Assembly (NCBI GenBank): GCA_035301265.1
Contig: DATGUP010000020.1
Coordinates: 50,467 to 114,466 of the forward strand
Length of the DNA: 64,000 nucleotides
Direction of reading: 5' to 3'
Source: DATGUP01 sp035301265
GTDB lineage: Bacteria; Bacillota; Bacilli; Bacillales; Amphibacillaceae
In this document: piece after piece, positions 18,636-26,803 of the stretch
Layout: each line of letters starts with the position of its first letter
Numbering within the stretch: the stretch's first letter is position 1
Program-made: the position numbers and the translations under genes
Notes under the pieces: model-generated
Told to the model about the DNA's origin: nothing
Seen by the model: only the letters and a program-made list of their open reading frames with translations
Databases searched by the model: none

Positions 18636-19893
18636 AATTCCAGAACTGGCCGAATCGATTACAGAAGGGACGATTTCACATTGGCTCGTTAAAAAGGGTG
18701 ACAAGGTAGAAAAAGGCGATCCTGTCGTCGAACTGGAGACGGACAAAGTCAATGTGGAAGTCAATTCAGATTATACGGGTGTCATTGTTGAAATACTCGC
18801 TGAAGAAGACGAAGATGTTGAAGTCGGCGATGTGATTGCCAAAGTCGATGAAAATGCAGAGGCCATCGCAGACACAGCCGACTCTGCTGAAGACGATGCA
18901 GCAGATGCAGCAAAAGAGGAAACAACGCAGCAAGCCGAACAAGAACAACCTTTACAACAAGACGCACCTGCAGCACAGAAACAAGCTGATGATAAAGACG
19001 TCATCGCTTCACCAGCTGCTCGCAAACGTGCGCGCGAATTGAATATTGATTTAAGCACCGTTCAGCCGCGTGATCCATTGGGTCGCGTTCGCCCCGAAGA
19101 TGTTGAGTCGGCAGCTAAAGAGGAAAGTGATAAAAGAGCAGCAGCTCAACCTACTAAAGCGCAAAAACCGGCACCACAAACGGAATTTTCAAAACCCGTT
19201 GAACGCATCAAAATGAGTCGGCGCCGGCAAACGATTGCCAAGCGGCTCGTTGAAGCTCAACATGAAGCAGCCATGCTCACGACCTTTAATGAAGTGGATA
19301 TGACAAACATTATAAAACTGCGTAATGAACGCAAAGAGAAATTCCAGGAAAAACACGGTGTCAAACTCGGATTTATGTCGTTCTTTACGAAAGCCGTCGT
19401 CGGGGCCCTGAAGGATTTCCCATTGTTAAACGCAGAAATCCAAGGTAACGAACTTGTCATCAAGAAATTTTACGACATCGGCATAGCGGTTTCGACCGAA
19501 GAAGGGCTTGTTGTTCCAGTCGTTCGCGATGCGGATAAACTGGATTTCGCTGGCATTGAACGGGAAATTGCTCGCCTGAGCGAGAAAGCAAGAAAGAAAG
19601 AATTGCAGCTGAGCGATCTGCAAGGCGGTACATTTACAATCACAAATGGTGGTATTTTTGGCTCTATGCTATCTACACCGATTTTAAATGCACCGCAAGT
19701 TGGTATTCTCGGCATGCACAACATCCAAAAACGTCCAGTCGTTATGCCGGATGATTCGATTGAAGTGCGTCCAATGATGTATCTAGCTGTTTCTTACGAC
19801 CACCGGATTGTTGATGGTAAAGAAGCTGTCCAGTTCCTCGTGCGCATAAAAGAATTGCTCGAAGATCCATACGACTTGTTGCTGGAAGGCTAA
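18622..19893 (+). CDS. odhB: Dihydrolipoyl succinyltransferase (E2)
   Basis: About 423 residues. An N-terminal lipoyl domain (lipoylated Lys in ETDKVNVEV near 41) is followed by an acidic Ala/Gln/Glu linker (about 80-130). The E1/E3-binding domain (SPAARKRARELNID near 133) and the catalytic acyltransferase domain with YDHRIVDG near 394 follow. GTG at 18622 is preferred over the ATG at 18616 because AAGGGGG is eight bases before it, and VQEIRIPELAES matches the usual N-terminus. It overlaps the end of odhA by 14 bases, so translation is probably coupled. Confidence 0.94.
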   Translation: MQEIRIPELAESITEGTISHWLVKKGDKVEKGDPVVELETDKVNVEVNSDYTGVIVEILAEEDEDVEVGDVIAKVDENAEAIADTADSAEDDAADAAKEETTQQAEQEQPLQQDAPAAQKQADDKDVIASPAARKRARELNIDLSTVQPRDPLGRVRPEDVESAAKEESDKRAAAQPTKAQKPAPQTEFSKPVERIKMSRRRQTIAKRLVEAQHEAAMLTTFNEVDMTNIIKLRNERKEKFQEKHGVKLGFMSFFTKAVVGALKDFPLLNAEIQGNELVIKKFYDIGIAVSTEEGLVVPVVRDADKLDFAGIEREIARLSEKARKKELQLSDLQGGTFTITNGGIFGSMLSTPILNAPQVGILGMHNIQKRPVVMPDDSIEVRPMMYLAVSYDHRIVDGKEAVQFLVRIKELLEDPYDLLLEG

Positions 19894-20040
19894 TCGATAA
19901 TGTAAATACTTCAATCTAACGGGTACAACCAAATAGGGTCTGAGCGTAAAGTGAGGGGTCTCAAAGAGTGTCTATTAACAGCTTCAAGACATGTCTGAAG
20001 CGAGATATGGCACACGAGATGAGGTGTAAACAGGAACATT

Positions 20041-20076
20041 TTCAGCCATTCCTCGTGTACTCGGGGAATGGCTGAA
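20041..20076. other. Hairpin downstream of odhB
   Basis: A 12-base perfect stem (TTCAGCCATTCC and complement) lies 148 bases after odhB. There is no T run on either side, so it may be a processing or 3'-end structure rather than a plain terminator. The rest of 19894-20294 holds a weak extended -10 (TGGTATAT near 20244) for the next gene and nothing else that I can support. Confidence 0.4.
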
Positions 20077-20294
20077 ATAATGAGTGTCAAATATTAAATG
20101 AGAATTGATTGGAGAAAATGGCATTTTTTAACGAACTTCTGTTCTGATTGCGGGAATGCCGGATGCTTATGACTCCCATCCATCATTATTATGTCAAGTG
20201 GTAACACATCTCCCCTTCCTTTTCCAGCAATTTTCGATTAAGATGGTATATGGCTTCTTTAAAAGATACAAGTGAAAGAAGGGACGTTTCCCAA

Positions 20295-21365
20295 ATGTCA
20301 AATAAGCGCATTCTTTTGACCGGGGGAGGAACAGCCGGCCATGTTATTGTCAATTTAGCACTCATTCCTGAATTCAGACGTGACGGCTGGTCAATTGACT
20401 ACATTGGATCCAAGACCGGCATTGAGAGAAAATTGATTGAGGCGCTGGATGGAGTGACGTACCATCCGATTTCAACCGGCAAACTGCGACGTTATATGTC
20501 CACTGAAAATCTTAAAGACCCATTCAAAGTATTGAAGGGAACGTTCGAGGCCTGGCGCATCATTGGCAAATGTAAACCTGACGTGTTATTTTCCAAAGGT
20601 GGGTTTGTATCTGTTCCTGCTGTTCTTGCTGCCAAGCTGCGTGGTGTGCCGGCGATCATCCATGAATCCGACTTTACCCCGGGACTGGCGAATAAAATAG
20701 CTATCCCTTTTGCGAAAAAAGTTCTCACTACTTTTCCTGAGACCGTATCATATGTGCCAAAAAAAAAGGCAGAATATGTCGGAGCTGTCATTCGTGATGA
20801 ACTGTTTCAAGGGGATCGGGACAAAGGATTGCAAATGACCGGGCTCACCAGAAAGAAACCGGTACTGCTTGTGATGGGCGGCAGTGGCGGGTCTAAGCGT
20901 ATTAATGACACCGTCAGGGCCTCGCTCGATCGGCTGCTTCCTGTTTTCCAAATTATTCATATTTGCGGACGGGGTAAAGCAGATCCGGCATATAATCAAC
21001 AAGGTTATGTACAATTTGAATATATCAATGAAGATTTGAAAGATATATTTGCTGCCAGTGATTTTGTCATTTCACGCGCCGGGGCCAATGCCATTTTTGA
21101 ATTTCTGGCTCTGAATATACCGATGCTTCTCATTCCGCTCTCTAGAGAAGCAAGCCGCGGCGATCAGATTGTGAATGCTAAGTCTTTTGCTGAGAAAAAA
21201 TATGCCCGTGTGCTGGAAGAAGAAGCTATGACAGCCGATTCCCTTGTGGAAGAAATTTTCCGGCTGCAAGAAGTGGCACCGGTGATGATTGATCATATGA
21301 AGCAATATAAAAGTGAAAAAGCCCGGGACCGGGTGATTAAACTGATCAAAGAAGCAGCAAAATGA
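20295..21365 (+). CDS. MurG-family glycosyltransferase (stand-alone paralogue)
   Basis: About 356 residues of the MurG fold (GT28). MurG adds GlcNAc to lipid I to give lipid II. The N-terminal GGGTAGH loop, KGGFVSVPAVLAAK, HESDFTPGLANK, the GGSGGSKRIN inter-domain loop and SRAGANAIFEFLA are present. The ATG at 20295 is chosen since AAGAAGGGA precedes it and an earlier ATG at 20250 lies on the inferred start region. The principal murG normally sits in the dcw cluster. This copy is alone between two long non-coding stretches, so it is probably the second MurG known in some Bacilli. Call as lipid II synthase is probable, not certain. Confidence 0.82.
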   Translation: MSNKRILLTGGGTAGHVIVNLALIPEFRRDGWSIDYIGSKTGIERKLIEALDGVTYHPISTGKLRRYMSTENLKDPFKVLKGTFEAWRIIGKCKPDVLFSKGGFVSVPAVLAAKLRGVPAIIHESDFTPGLANKIAIPFAKKVLTTFPETVSYVPKKKAEYVGAVIRDELFQGDRDKGLQMTGLTRKKPVLLVMGGSGGSKRINDTVRASLDRLLPVFQIIHICGRGKADPAYNQQGYVQFEYINEDLKDIFAASDFVISRAGANAIFEFLALNIPMLLIPLSREASRGDQIVNAKSFAEKKYARVLEEEAMTADSLVEEIFRLQEVAPVMIDHMKQYKSEKARDRVIKLIKEAAK

Positions 21366-21489
21366 ATGATGTGCAAACGATCGTGAGAAATCATATCGCT
21401 TGATGTGCTAGTGATTCAGTGATAATTGAATTTAAGTCGAATGGATCATATTTTTTATAGGCTACTGAAATCGAAAGGATGGGCATACC

Positions 21490-21536
21490 AAAAGAACAAG
21501 AAGTTTATCGGATTTCGATAAACTTCTTGTTCTTTT
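21490..21536. terminator. Very strong bidirectional terminator
   Basis: Perfect 21-base arms around a GATTT loop, with A and T tracts at the outer ends, 125 bases after the murG-like gene. Confidence 0.85.
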
Positions 21537-21957
21537 TTATTTTACTTTTACTTTGCTTTTTTGCACACGGCCTTGTTTATTAACGGATAGAAATCATTAA
21601 ATATTTTACCGGGATAGTTTGATACATCTTTGAATGTGGATGAGAGAATGTAAAGATATGGTGGTAGATTGGCTGGAATATGCGAAGAATCGTTGTGAAA
21701 TAGCGCCATATCAGGCGTGAGTTATGATCAAAATAATATAGACGTCATATAAATATCGACCTATAAGCAGTATTATTCCGTATTTTGGATGATAAAGGCG
21801 TTTTGTCCATCTCTTATCCGCCTAATTGTTAATATTCATGAATAATGGCGTCTTAGCGCGATTAAACGCATTTGAATAAATCTGAAAAAGCCGTTAAACT
21901 AATTCATGTTGTTGCTATGGATCAATCAAGGCGTGTTTCACTTCTGTTGACTTTGCA
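21537..21957. other. Non-coding stretch, no gene found
   Basis: I see no frame with a ribosome site, no long inverted repeat and no known RNA motif here. Confidence 0.5.
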
Positions 21958-22023
21958 TTATTGATCTCCTGTGCAACAATCACAGATAAGGTTGCTGCTT
22001 GTCTCTGTCTTTCCGTTATTCAT
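21958..22023 (-). CDS. Possible 21-residue Cys-rich peptide
   Basis: ATG with AGGGGG seven bases upstream opens a 22-codon frame coding for MNNGKTETSSNLICDCCTGD plus Gln. The CDCC cluster near the end is unusual. It could be a metal-binding or regulatory peptide, a leader, or a chance frame. No family is recognised. It runs divergently from the betaine-type operon. Confidence 0.3.
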   Translation of the reverse strand: MNNGKTETSSNLICDCCTGDQ

Positions 22024-22069
22024 GGAACAACCCCCTGAGTTTAAAGGATAGGGGATACCACCTTAAATA

Positions 22070-22087
22070 TACGCAATATTTGCGGTA
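22070..22087. promoter_or_regulatory. Imperfect palindrome before the betaine-type operon
   Basis: TACGCAA-TA-TTTGCGGTA is nearly symmetric and lies 40 bases before the binding-protein start. It is a candidate operator; the regulator is unknown. Confidence 0.3.
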
Positions 22088-22126
22088 TTACAGGTAAACC
22101 CAAAATTTAAAAAAAGGAGTAGAAGC

Positions 22127-23116
22127 ATGAAGAAGTTATTAGCTTTAGGGTCGATTATTTTGTTAACTGTACTTGCGGCGTGTGGAGAAGGTGCTGATAA
22201 AGACATTGAAACGATTGTTTTTGCCGATGCCGGATGGGACAGTATTAGAGTACATAATCATATTGCTCGCACCATTATTGAGGAGGGCTATGGTTATGAT
22301 ACGGATGTGACTTCCGGATCGACTGCTGCGACTATACAAGGTTTGCGTGAGGGAGATATTAACGTCTATATGGAAGTGTGGACAGACAACATAAGAGAAG
22401 TTTATGACGAGGCTATTGAATCAGGGGATATTGAAAAGGTGTCGGTTAACTTTGATGACAATGACCAGGGCTTATACGTACCGACATATGTGATCGAAGG
22501 AGACCCAGAACGGGGAATTGAGCCGATGGCGCCAGATTTACAAACGGTGGAAGATTTGAAAAACTATCCGGACGTATTTGCTGATCCCGAAGATCCAGGA
22601 CGCGGTCGGATTATCAACGGTCCGAGCGGCTGGGCTGTCCAGAAAGCGATATCACAAAAATTTGAAACGTATGGTCTTGATGAAACGATGAATGATTTTA
22701 TACCGGGATCCGATTCGGCAGCTGTTGCTGATTTGAAACAGGCGTATGAAAATGGTGAACCGTGGGTCGGCTATTATTGGTCACCGACGTGGGTGACAGC
22801 TCAGTACGATTTGACACTTCTAGAAGAACCGGAATTTGACCGAGAGCAATGGGATGAAGATAAAAGTACGGCGTTCCCACCGAATGATGTTATTATCGCC
22901 GTGCACAAAGATTTGCCTGATCAAGCATCGGATGTCGTCGATTTCTTGAGCAATTATGAAACGAGCAACGATTTAACAGAAGATGCATTGAATTATATGA
23001 ATGACAACGACGCATCGGCAGAAGAGGCGGCTATGTGGTGGATGGAAGACCATGAAGATGTTTGGACAAGCTGGGTTTCTGATGAAGTAGCGGAAAAAGT
23101 CAAGGATGCCCTGTGA
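22127..23116 (+). CDS. Glycine betaine/proline-type ABC importer, substrate-binding lipoprotein
   Basis: A 329-residue lipoprotein. The signal peptide ends in a LTVLAAC lipobox with Cys19, and the mature part is an OpuAC domain. The domain shows FADAGWDS, the tryptophan-rich W-T-D-N segment and GYYWSPTW, which supply the aromatic cage for quaternary ammonium ligands in this family. The protein is notably acidic, as in salt-tolerant species. It leads a binding protein-permease-ATPase operon. The exact ligand (glycine betaine, proline betaine or choline) is not decided by sequence. Confidence 0.88.
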   Translation: MKKLLALGSIILLTVLAACGEGADKDIETIVFADAGWDSIRVHNHIARTIIEEGYGYDTDVTSGSTAATIQGLREGDINVYMEVWTDNIREVYDEAIESGDIEKVSVNFDDNDQGLYVPTYVIEGDPERGIEPMAPDLQTVEDLKNYPDVFADPEDPGRGRIINGPSGWAVQKAISQKFETYGLDETMNDFIPGSDSAAVADLKQAYENGEPWVGYYWSPTWVTAQYDLTLLEEPEFDREQWDEDKSTAFPPNDVIIAVHKDLPDQASDVVDFLSNYETSNDLTEDALNYMNDNDASAEEAAMWWMEDHEDVWTSWVSDEVAEKVKDAL

Positions 23117-23182
23117 GCAGCTGGCCGATTCGGTTGGCTGCTTTCCTGCTTACAATGAATTTTAAAAAGAGAGGTGAAATGA

Positions 23183-23200
23183 CTGCGATATAGCAGTCTG
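23183..23200 (+). promoter_or_regulatory. Hairpin between ribosome site and start of the permease gene
   Basis: GAGGTG at 23171-23176 lies 27 bases from the permease ATG, too far for initiation. Between them a GACTGC/GCAGTC stem with a six-base loop would bring the two to about nine bases apart. A mini-frame ATG-ACT-GCG-ATA-TAG begins three bases after the ribosome site, an alternative explanation. Confidence 0.45.
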
Positions 23201-23203
23201 TTC

Positions 23204-24064
23204 ATGGGAAGTTTTCCTAATATACGCACGAACATAGGTGAGGCTGTCGATTGGTTTGTCGACTTTTTGGCCACAACGTTCGAAGGGTTTTTTGATTTTA
23301 TCTTTTTCATATCCTCACGGACGATCAGCGGAATTGACGATTTCCTCGTTTGGCTGCCATGGTGGCTGTTTATTATCATGATCGTTTTACTCGGTTGGTA
23401 TTTTAAATCGGTATTTGCAGGTATCCTTTATGGGTTTTTCGTTTTTCTTATAGGTACATTTGGATTGTGGGAAGAGATGATGACTACGATAGCGATTATT
23501 ATAACGGCTGTTGTCGTCTGTCTAATCATCGGTATTCCAGTCGGTGTATGGATGTCCTTTAGCAAAGGTTTTTCCAATGTGATGCGTCCGCTTCTCGATG
23601 CGATGCAGACGATGCCGAGCTTTGTCTATTTGATTCCGGCGATCTTTTTCTTCGGGCTTGGCAACGTGTCGGCTATTTTTGCGACGTTGATCTACGCTTT
23701 ACCACCAGTTATTCGGCTGACCGAGTTAGCCATCCGCGGTGTAGATCAGGAAGTGATTGAATCGGCCCAGTCGTTTGGATCATCCAGATGGCAAATGCTT
23801 TCCAAGGTGCAGCTTCCACAAGCCCTTCCGACGATTATGGCAGGGGTTAACCAGACGACGATGATGGCTTTGGCGATGGTTGTCATTGCATCGATGGTTG
23901 GCGCCAAAGGGCTCGGTGAGCAAGTTCTTGTTTCGATTAACCGGATTGATATCGCGCTTGGGTTTGAAGCCGGAATCAGCATTGTCTTTTTGGCGATCAT
24001 CATTGACCGGATTACCAATGGCATTGCTGACAAATTTCAACGAAATGGAGGGAATAGCAGATAA
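23204..24064 (+). CDS. Glycine betaine/proline-type ABC importer, permease
   Basis: A 286-residue permease of the ProW/OpuAB type. An amphipathic N-terminus and about seven membrane helices carry the binding-protein-dependent transport EAA-like loop (IRGVDQEVIESAQSFGSS) that contacts the ATPase. MQTMPSFVYLIPAI is a typical core segment. Its stop codon overlaps the ATPase start (ATAATG arrangement). The start has no directly adjacent ribosome site (see the hairpin entry). Confidence 0.9.
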   Translation: MGSFPNIRTNIGEAVDWFVDFLATTFEGFFDFIFFISSRTISGIDDFLVWLPWWLFIIMIVLLGWYFKSVFAGILYGFFVFLIGTFGLWEEMMTTIAIIITAVVVCLIIGIPVGVWMSFSKGFSNVMRPLLDAMQTMPSFVYLIPAIFFFGLGNVSAIFATLIYALPPVIRLTELAIRGVDQEVIESAQSFGSSRWQMLSKVQLPQALPTIMAGVNQTTMMALAMVVIASMVGAKGLGEQVLVSINRIDIALGFEAGISIVFLAIIIDRITNGIADKFQRNGGNSR

Positions 24065-25278
24065 TGACGCAGATTAAAGTCGAGCATGTTTCTAAGATTT
24101 TCGGTTCCAAACCAAAATCGATTATGCCGCTTATCGAACAAGGGATGTCAAAGGCCGAAATTTTGGAAAAAACGGGCCATACCGTTGGTGTATACGATGC
24201 TTCACTGGAAATTAATAAGGGTGAAGTGTTTGTCATTATGGGGTTGTCGGGAAGCGGTAAATCAACGCTCATCCGCTGTTTTAATCGATTGAATAAACCG
24301 ACAAATGGCTCGATTTTTGTCGATGGGGAAGATATTGTCGCCTATAATAGGAACGAGCTGAAACAATTCAGGCAGGAAAAAATTGCAATGGTTTTTCAAC
24401 ATTTCGGTCTGTTTAGCCATAGGACGATTCTCGGCAATGTGGAATACGGTTTGGAAATCCGGCAAGTGCCTAAGGAAGAGCGACAAAAAAGAGCGTTGAA
24501 AAACATTGCAGCCGTTGGTTTAAAAGGGTATGAGAATAAGTATCCCGACGAGCTTTCCGGCGGGATGCAACAGCGTGTTGGCTTAGCGCGTGCACTCGCC
24601 AATGATCCGGATATTTTGCTAATGGATGAACCATTCAGCGCCCTCGACCCGCTGATTCGTCGGGAAATGCAACTGGAGTTGTTGGAAATTCAAGACCGGT
24701 TGCAAAAGACGATCATTTTCATCACCCACGATGTGAATGAAGCGTTCAAGTTGGGAGATCGTGTGGCTGTAATGAAAGATGGCCGCATTGTTCAAGTCGG
24801 AACCCCAGAAGAAATTATCGAGATGCCAGCCAACGATTATATCGCCGAATTTATTAAAGATATTGATCGTTCTAAAGTATTTCAAGCAGAACACGTTATG
24901 ATTAAGCCGAATGCGCTCGTATCATTGAAAGATGGGTTGAATGTAGCGATCAAGGAGATGGAAGAAAACGGCATTTCCAGTGTTTTTGTCGTCGATCGCA
25001 GCCGCCGGTTACAAGGGATTGTAACGATTGATGATGCGATCAAGGGAATAAAAGAAAAGAAACAGCTGATCGATGTATTGAAACAAGATATCACCATTGT
25101 CGATCGGGCGGAGTATGTGAGTGATTTGATCCCCAAAGCATTGGAATCAGCGTTTCCGCTTGCGGTTGTAGATGATGATCACAAACTCTTAGGGCTGATC
25201 TTAAGAGTGCATGTGCTATCAGGACTTGTGGCTGATGATGTCAATGAAACGGAAGAATATCATGGCCAGGCCGATTAA
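24064..25278 (+). CDS. Glycine betaine/proline-type ABC importer, ATPase with CBS domains
   Basis: A 404-residue ATPase of the ProV/OpuAA type. The N-terminal extension (about 1-50) is typical. Walker A is GLSGSGKST near 60, the signature is LSGGMQQR near 164, and Walker B is ILLMDEPFSALDP near 185. Two CBS repeats (about 275-395) follow. In this family they sense ionic strength or cyclic di-AMP and gate transport. It powers uptake of a compatible solute with the two preceding subunits. Confidence 0.92.
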   Translation: MTQIKVEHVSKIFGSKPKSIMPLIEQGMSKAEILEKTGHTVGVYDASLEINKGEVFVIMGLSGSGKSTLIRCFNRLNKPTNGSIFVDGEDIVAYNRNELKQFRQEKIAMVFQHFGLFSHRTILGNVEYGLEIRQVPKEERQKRALKNIAAVGLKGYENKYPDELSGGMQQRVGLARALANDPDILLMDEPFSALDPLIRREMQLELLEIQDRLQKTIIFITHDVNEAFKLGDRVAVMKDGRIVQVGTPEEIIEMPANDYIAEFIKDIDRSKVFQAEHVMIKPNALVSLKDGLNVAIKEMEENGISSVFVVDRSRRLQGIVTIDDAIKGIKEKKQLIDVLKQDITIVDRAEYVSDLIPKALESAFPLAVVDDDHKLLGLILRVHVLSGLVADDVNETEEYHGQAD

Positions 25279-25298
25279 AATTTTTCATCGGCGAGAGG

Positions 25299-25330
25299 CA
25301 GCAGTCCACAACGGGCTGCTGTTTTTTCTT
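25299..25330 (+). terminator. Terminator of the betaine-type operon
   Basis: CAGCAGTCC/GGGCTGCTG stem followed by six T. It overlaps the end of the convergent next gene. Confidence 0.8.
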
Positions 25331-26393
25331 AATTTCTAGCCACTTGTTTCGCTTCAAGCTGCGATTTTACATAGATCGCGATTTGCCCGAGCAAAGCGAA
25401 TAAAACGATCCATGCCCAGAACATCATGAATTTCGTCTGAAACGTATACAGCGGATCGGGGATGGTATAATATGGATTTTGTTGCATGATGAGAGAAAAC
25501 GTATAAAACATGCCGAATGTAAAGTTTCGTGACCATTGGGTAATGTGATAGCGAAAAATTCCTTCGTTCCAACCGTATGTTTTTACGCGGAAAACCGCCC
25601 GGATGATCTCGATTATTTCGATTATGACCAATAATACAAATACGATGATCCATAAAACGTTGATAAATGTGGATGTAAATGTACTCGTTGTGGCTATGGC
25701 TAGCCCGGTAATTGACAGCGCACCGTGAATGATGCAGTTTGTATTCGCCCAGTCGTCGATGAGGTTCCATTCCTTATGTTTGAGGTATCTATCTCCGATC
25801 AAGAAGATTCCTGCTGCATAAAAAATCAGCCCAAGGATGATGACCGCACTGGACAAAGCTTTTGGCAGCTGGAAAAACACATTGTTCAAAAGAACCATGA
25901 TCGATTGTGTCCCAACGGTTGATAGTAAAATAACTCCCTGGACCGGATATTTTTTTTGATCGAACAAGAGTTGCTTAAAATTATAAAAGCAATTAGCCAA
26001 AAAGAATAGCCATAAAAATGTGTTTAAAATGGCCATCGCCTGGGTCAACGGCAAAAGAGTCGGAAAATACTTCAAAAACACGTTACATAAGACAGAAACA
26101 CCGGCTATCCATGTGCCGATGGCAAATGACTGGACCGGATGTTGGATAAAAGGGAGCAAAAAATCCCGGTGGAAAAATTGAATGATTAACAATGAATAAA
26201 TAATAATCCATACGATTAAAAGCATGAAAGCGAAAAATTTTCCGAGTTGGACATCGAGCAGTGGAAAAGCTTCAACCGTCCCGATCAAAAAAATGCCGTT
26301 TGCCATAACAATGGCGCCAGATGCCGGTTCAATCCGTTTATAATTGGTTCCTTTTAAAAGCAAAATTAACACGTCCTCGTTGTGACAGGGCAT
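25329..26393 (-). CDS. Ten-helix membrane protein, possibly TDT/SLAC1-like
   Basis: About 350 residues with roughly ten hydrophobic segments and short loops. The HPVQSFAIGTWIAG segment and overall layout recall the tellurite-resistance/dicarboxylate transporter (TehA/SLAC1) family, but I am not sure of this. The ATG at 26393 has no ribosome site. A GTG (codon 8) or TTG (26363, codon 11) behind GAGGA would start the protein ten residues later. It is monocistronic and converges on the importer operon. Confidence 0.7.
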   Translation of the reverse strand: MPCHNEDVLILLLKGTNYKRIEPASGAIVMANGIFLIGTVEAFPLLDVQLGKFFAFMLLIVWIIIYSLLIIQFFHRDFLLPFIQHPVQSFAIGTWIAGVSVLCNVFLKYFPTLLPLTQAMAILNTFLWLFFLANCFYNFKQLLFDQKKYPVQGVILLSTVGTQSIMVLLNNVFFQLPKALSSAVIILGLIFYAAGIFLIGDRYLKHKEWNLIDDWANTNCIIHGALSITGLAIATTSTFTSTFINVLWIIVFVLLVIIEIIEIIRAVFRVKTYGWNEGIFRYHITQWSRNFTFGMFYTFSLIMQQNPYYTIPDPLYTFQTKFMMFWAWIVLFALLGQIAIYVKSQLEAKQVARN

Positions 26394-26529
26394 TTAAGGT
26401 ACGCCATACCCATTCTTGCTGTGAGCTTGTTTTACAACCTCATCGTATCATAAAAAGTACGCTGGTGCTTGAATTTTAATAAACCAAAAGTGTTAAGATA
26501 AAATCATTAACTTATCTATTTTAAAAATA

Positions 26530-26558
26530 TTGACTTAAAATTTTACCAATACTATAAT
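26530..26558 (+). promoter_or_regulatory. Promoter of the bmrCD-like operon leader
   Basis: TTGACT, a 17-base spacer and a perfect TATAAT. Transcription should begin near 26565, about 240 bases before the first transporter codon. Confidence 0.82.
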
Positions 26559-26574
26559 TGATAATAGTCAAAAA

Positions 26575-26616
26575 ATGGGGCCCAACCTGTGGTATACAGC
26601 ACAAAAGGGCTTGTAA
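26575..26616 (+). CDS. Candidate 13-residue attenuator leader peptide
   Basis: ATG to TAA coding MGPNLWYTAQKGL. The first codons overlap segment 1 of the attenuator described next. Only about ten bases separate the start from the inferred transcription start and no ribosome site is visible, so translation would be leaderless-like. This is the weak point of the model. An alternative frame starts at 26682 (63 codons) with only a poor AGGT site. Confidence 0.4.
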   Translation: MGPNLWYTAQKGL

Positions 26617-26700
26617 ACATATCTATGGTTGTGGCCTCAAATGCCGGCATCGTCGAAGACTCACTCCATTGATCAGGTCACATGAACTGTGACCTTTTTG
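26577..26700 (+). promoter_or_regulatory. Four-segment transcription attenuator before the multidrug exporter
   Basis: Segment 1 (26577-26587, GGGGCCCAACC) can pair with segment 2 (26627-26637, GGTTGTGGCCT). Segment 2 can instead pair through TGTGGCCT with segment 3 (26675-26682, AGGTCACA). Segment 3 otherwise pairs with segment 4 (26688-26695, TGTGACCT) to form an intrinsic terminator followed by TTTTG. Segment 1 lies in the leader frame, so a stalled ribosome there would favour 2:3 pairing and read-through. B. subtilis bmrBCD is known to be controlled by ribosome-mediated attenuation of this general kind. Confidence 0.7.
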
Positions 26701-26733
26701 TATGTTTAAGGAAAGTCGCGATACGACGCTTGC

Positions 26734-26763
26734 ATACGTTATTAGCGTGTGCTTTTTTATTTT
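26734..26763 (+). terminator. Second leader terminator
   Basis: GCATACG and CGTGTGC arms (one G-T pair) with a run of six T. It lies between the first terminator and the transporter start, so two termination points precede the operon. Confidence 0.6.
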
Positions 26764-26803
26764 TTGCCATTCGGATACCAAACAGATGTAAGAAGGTGAT
26801 ACA

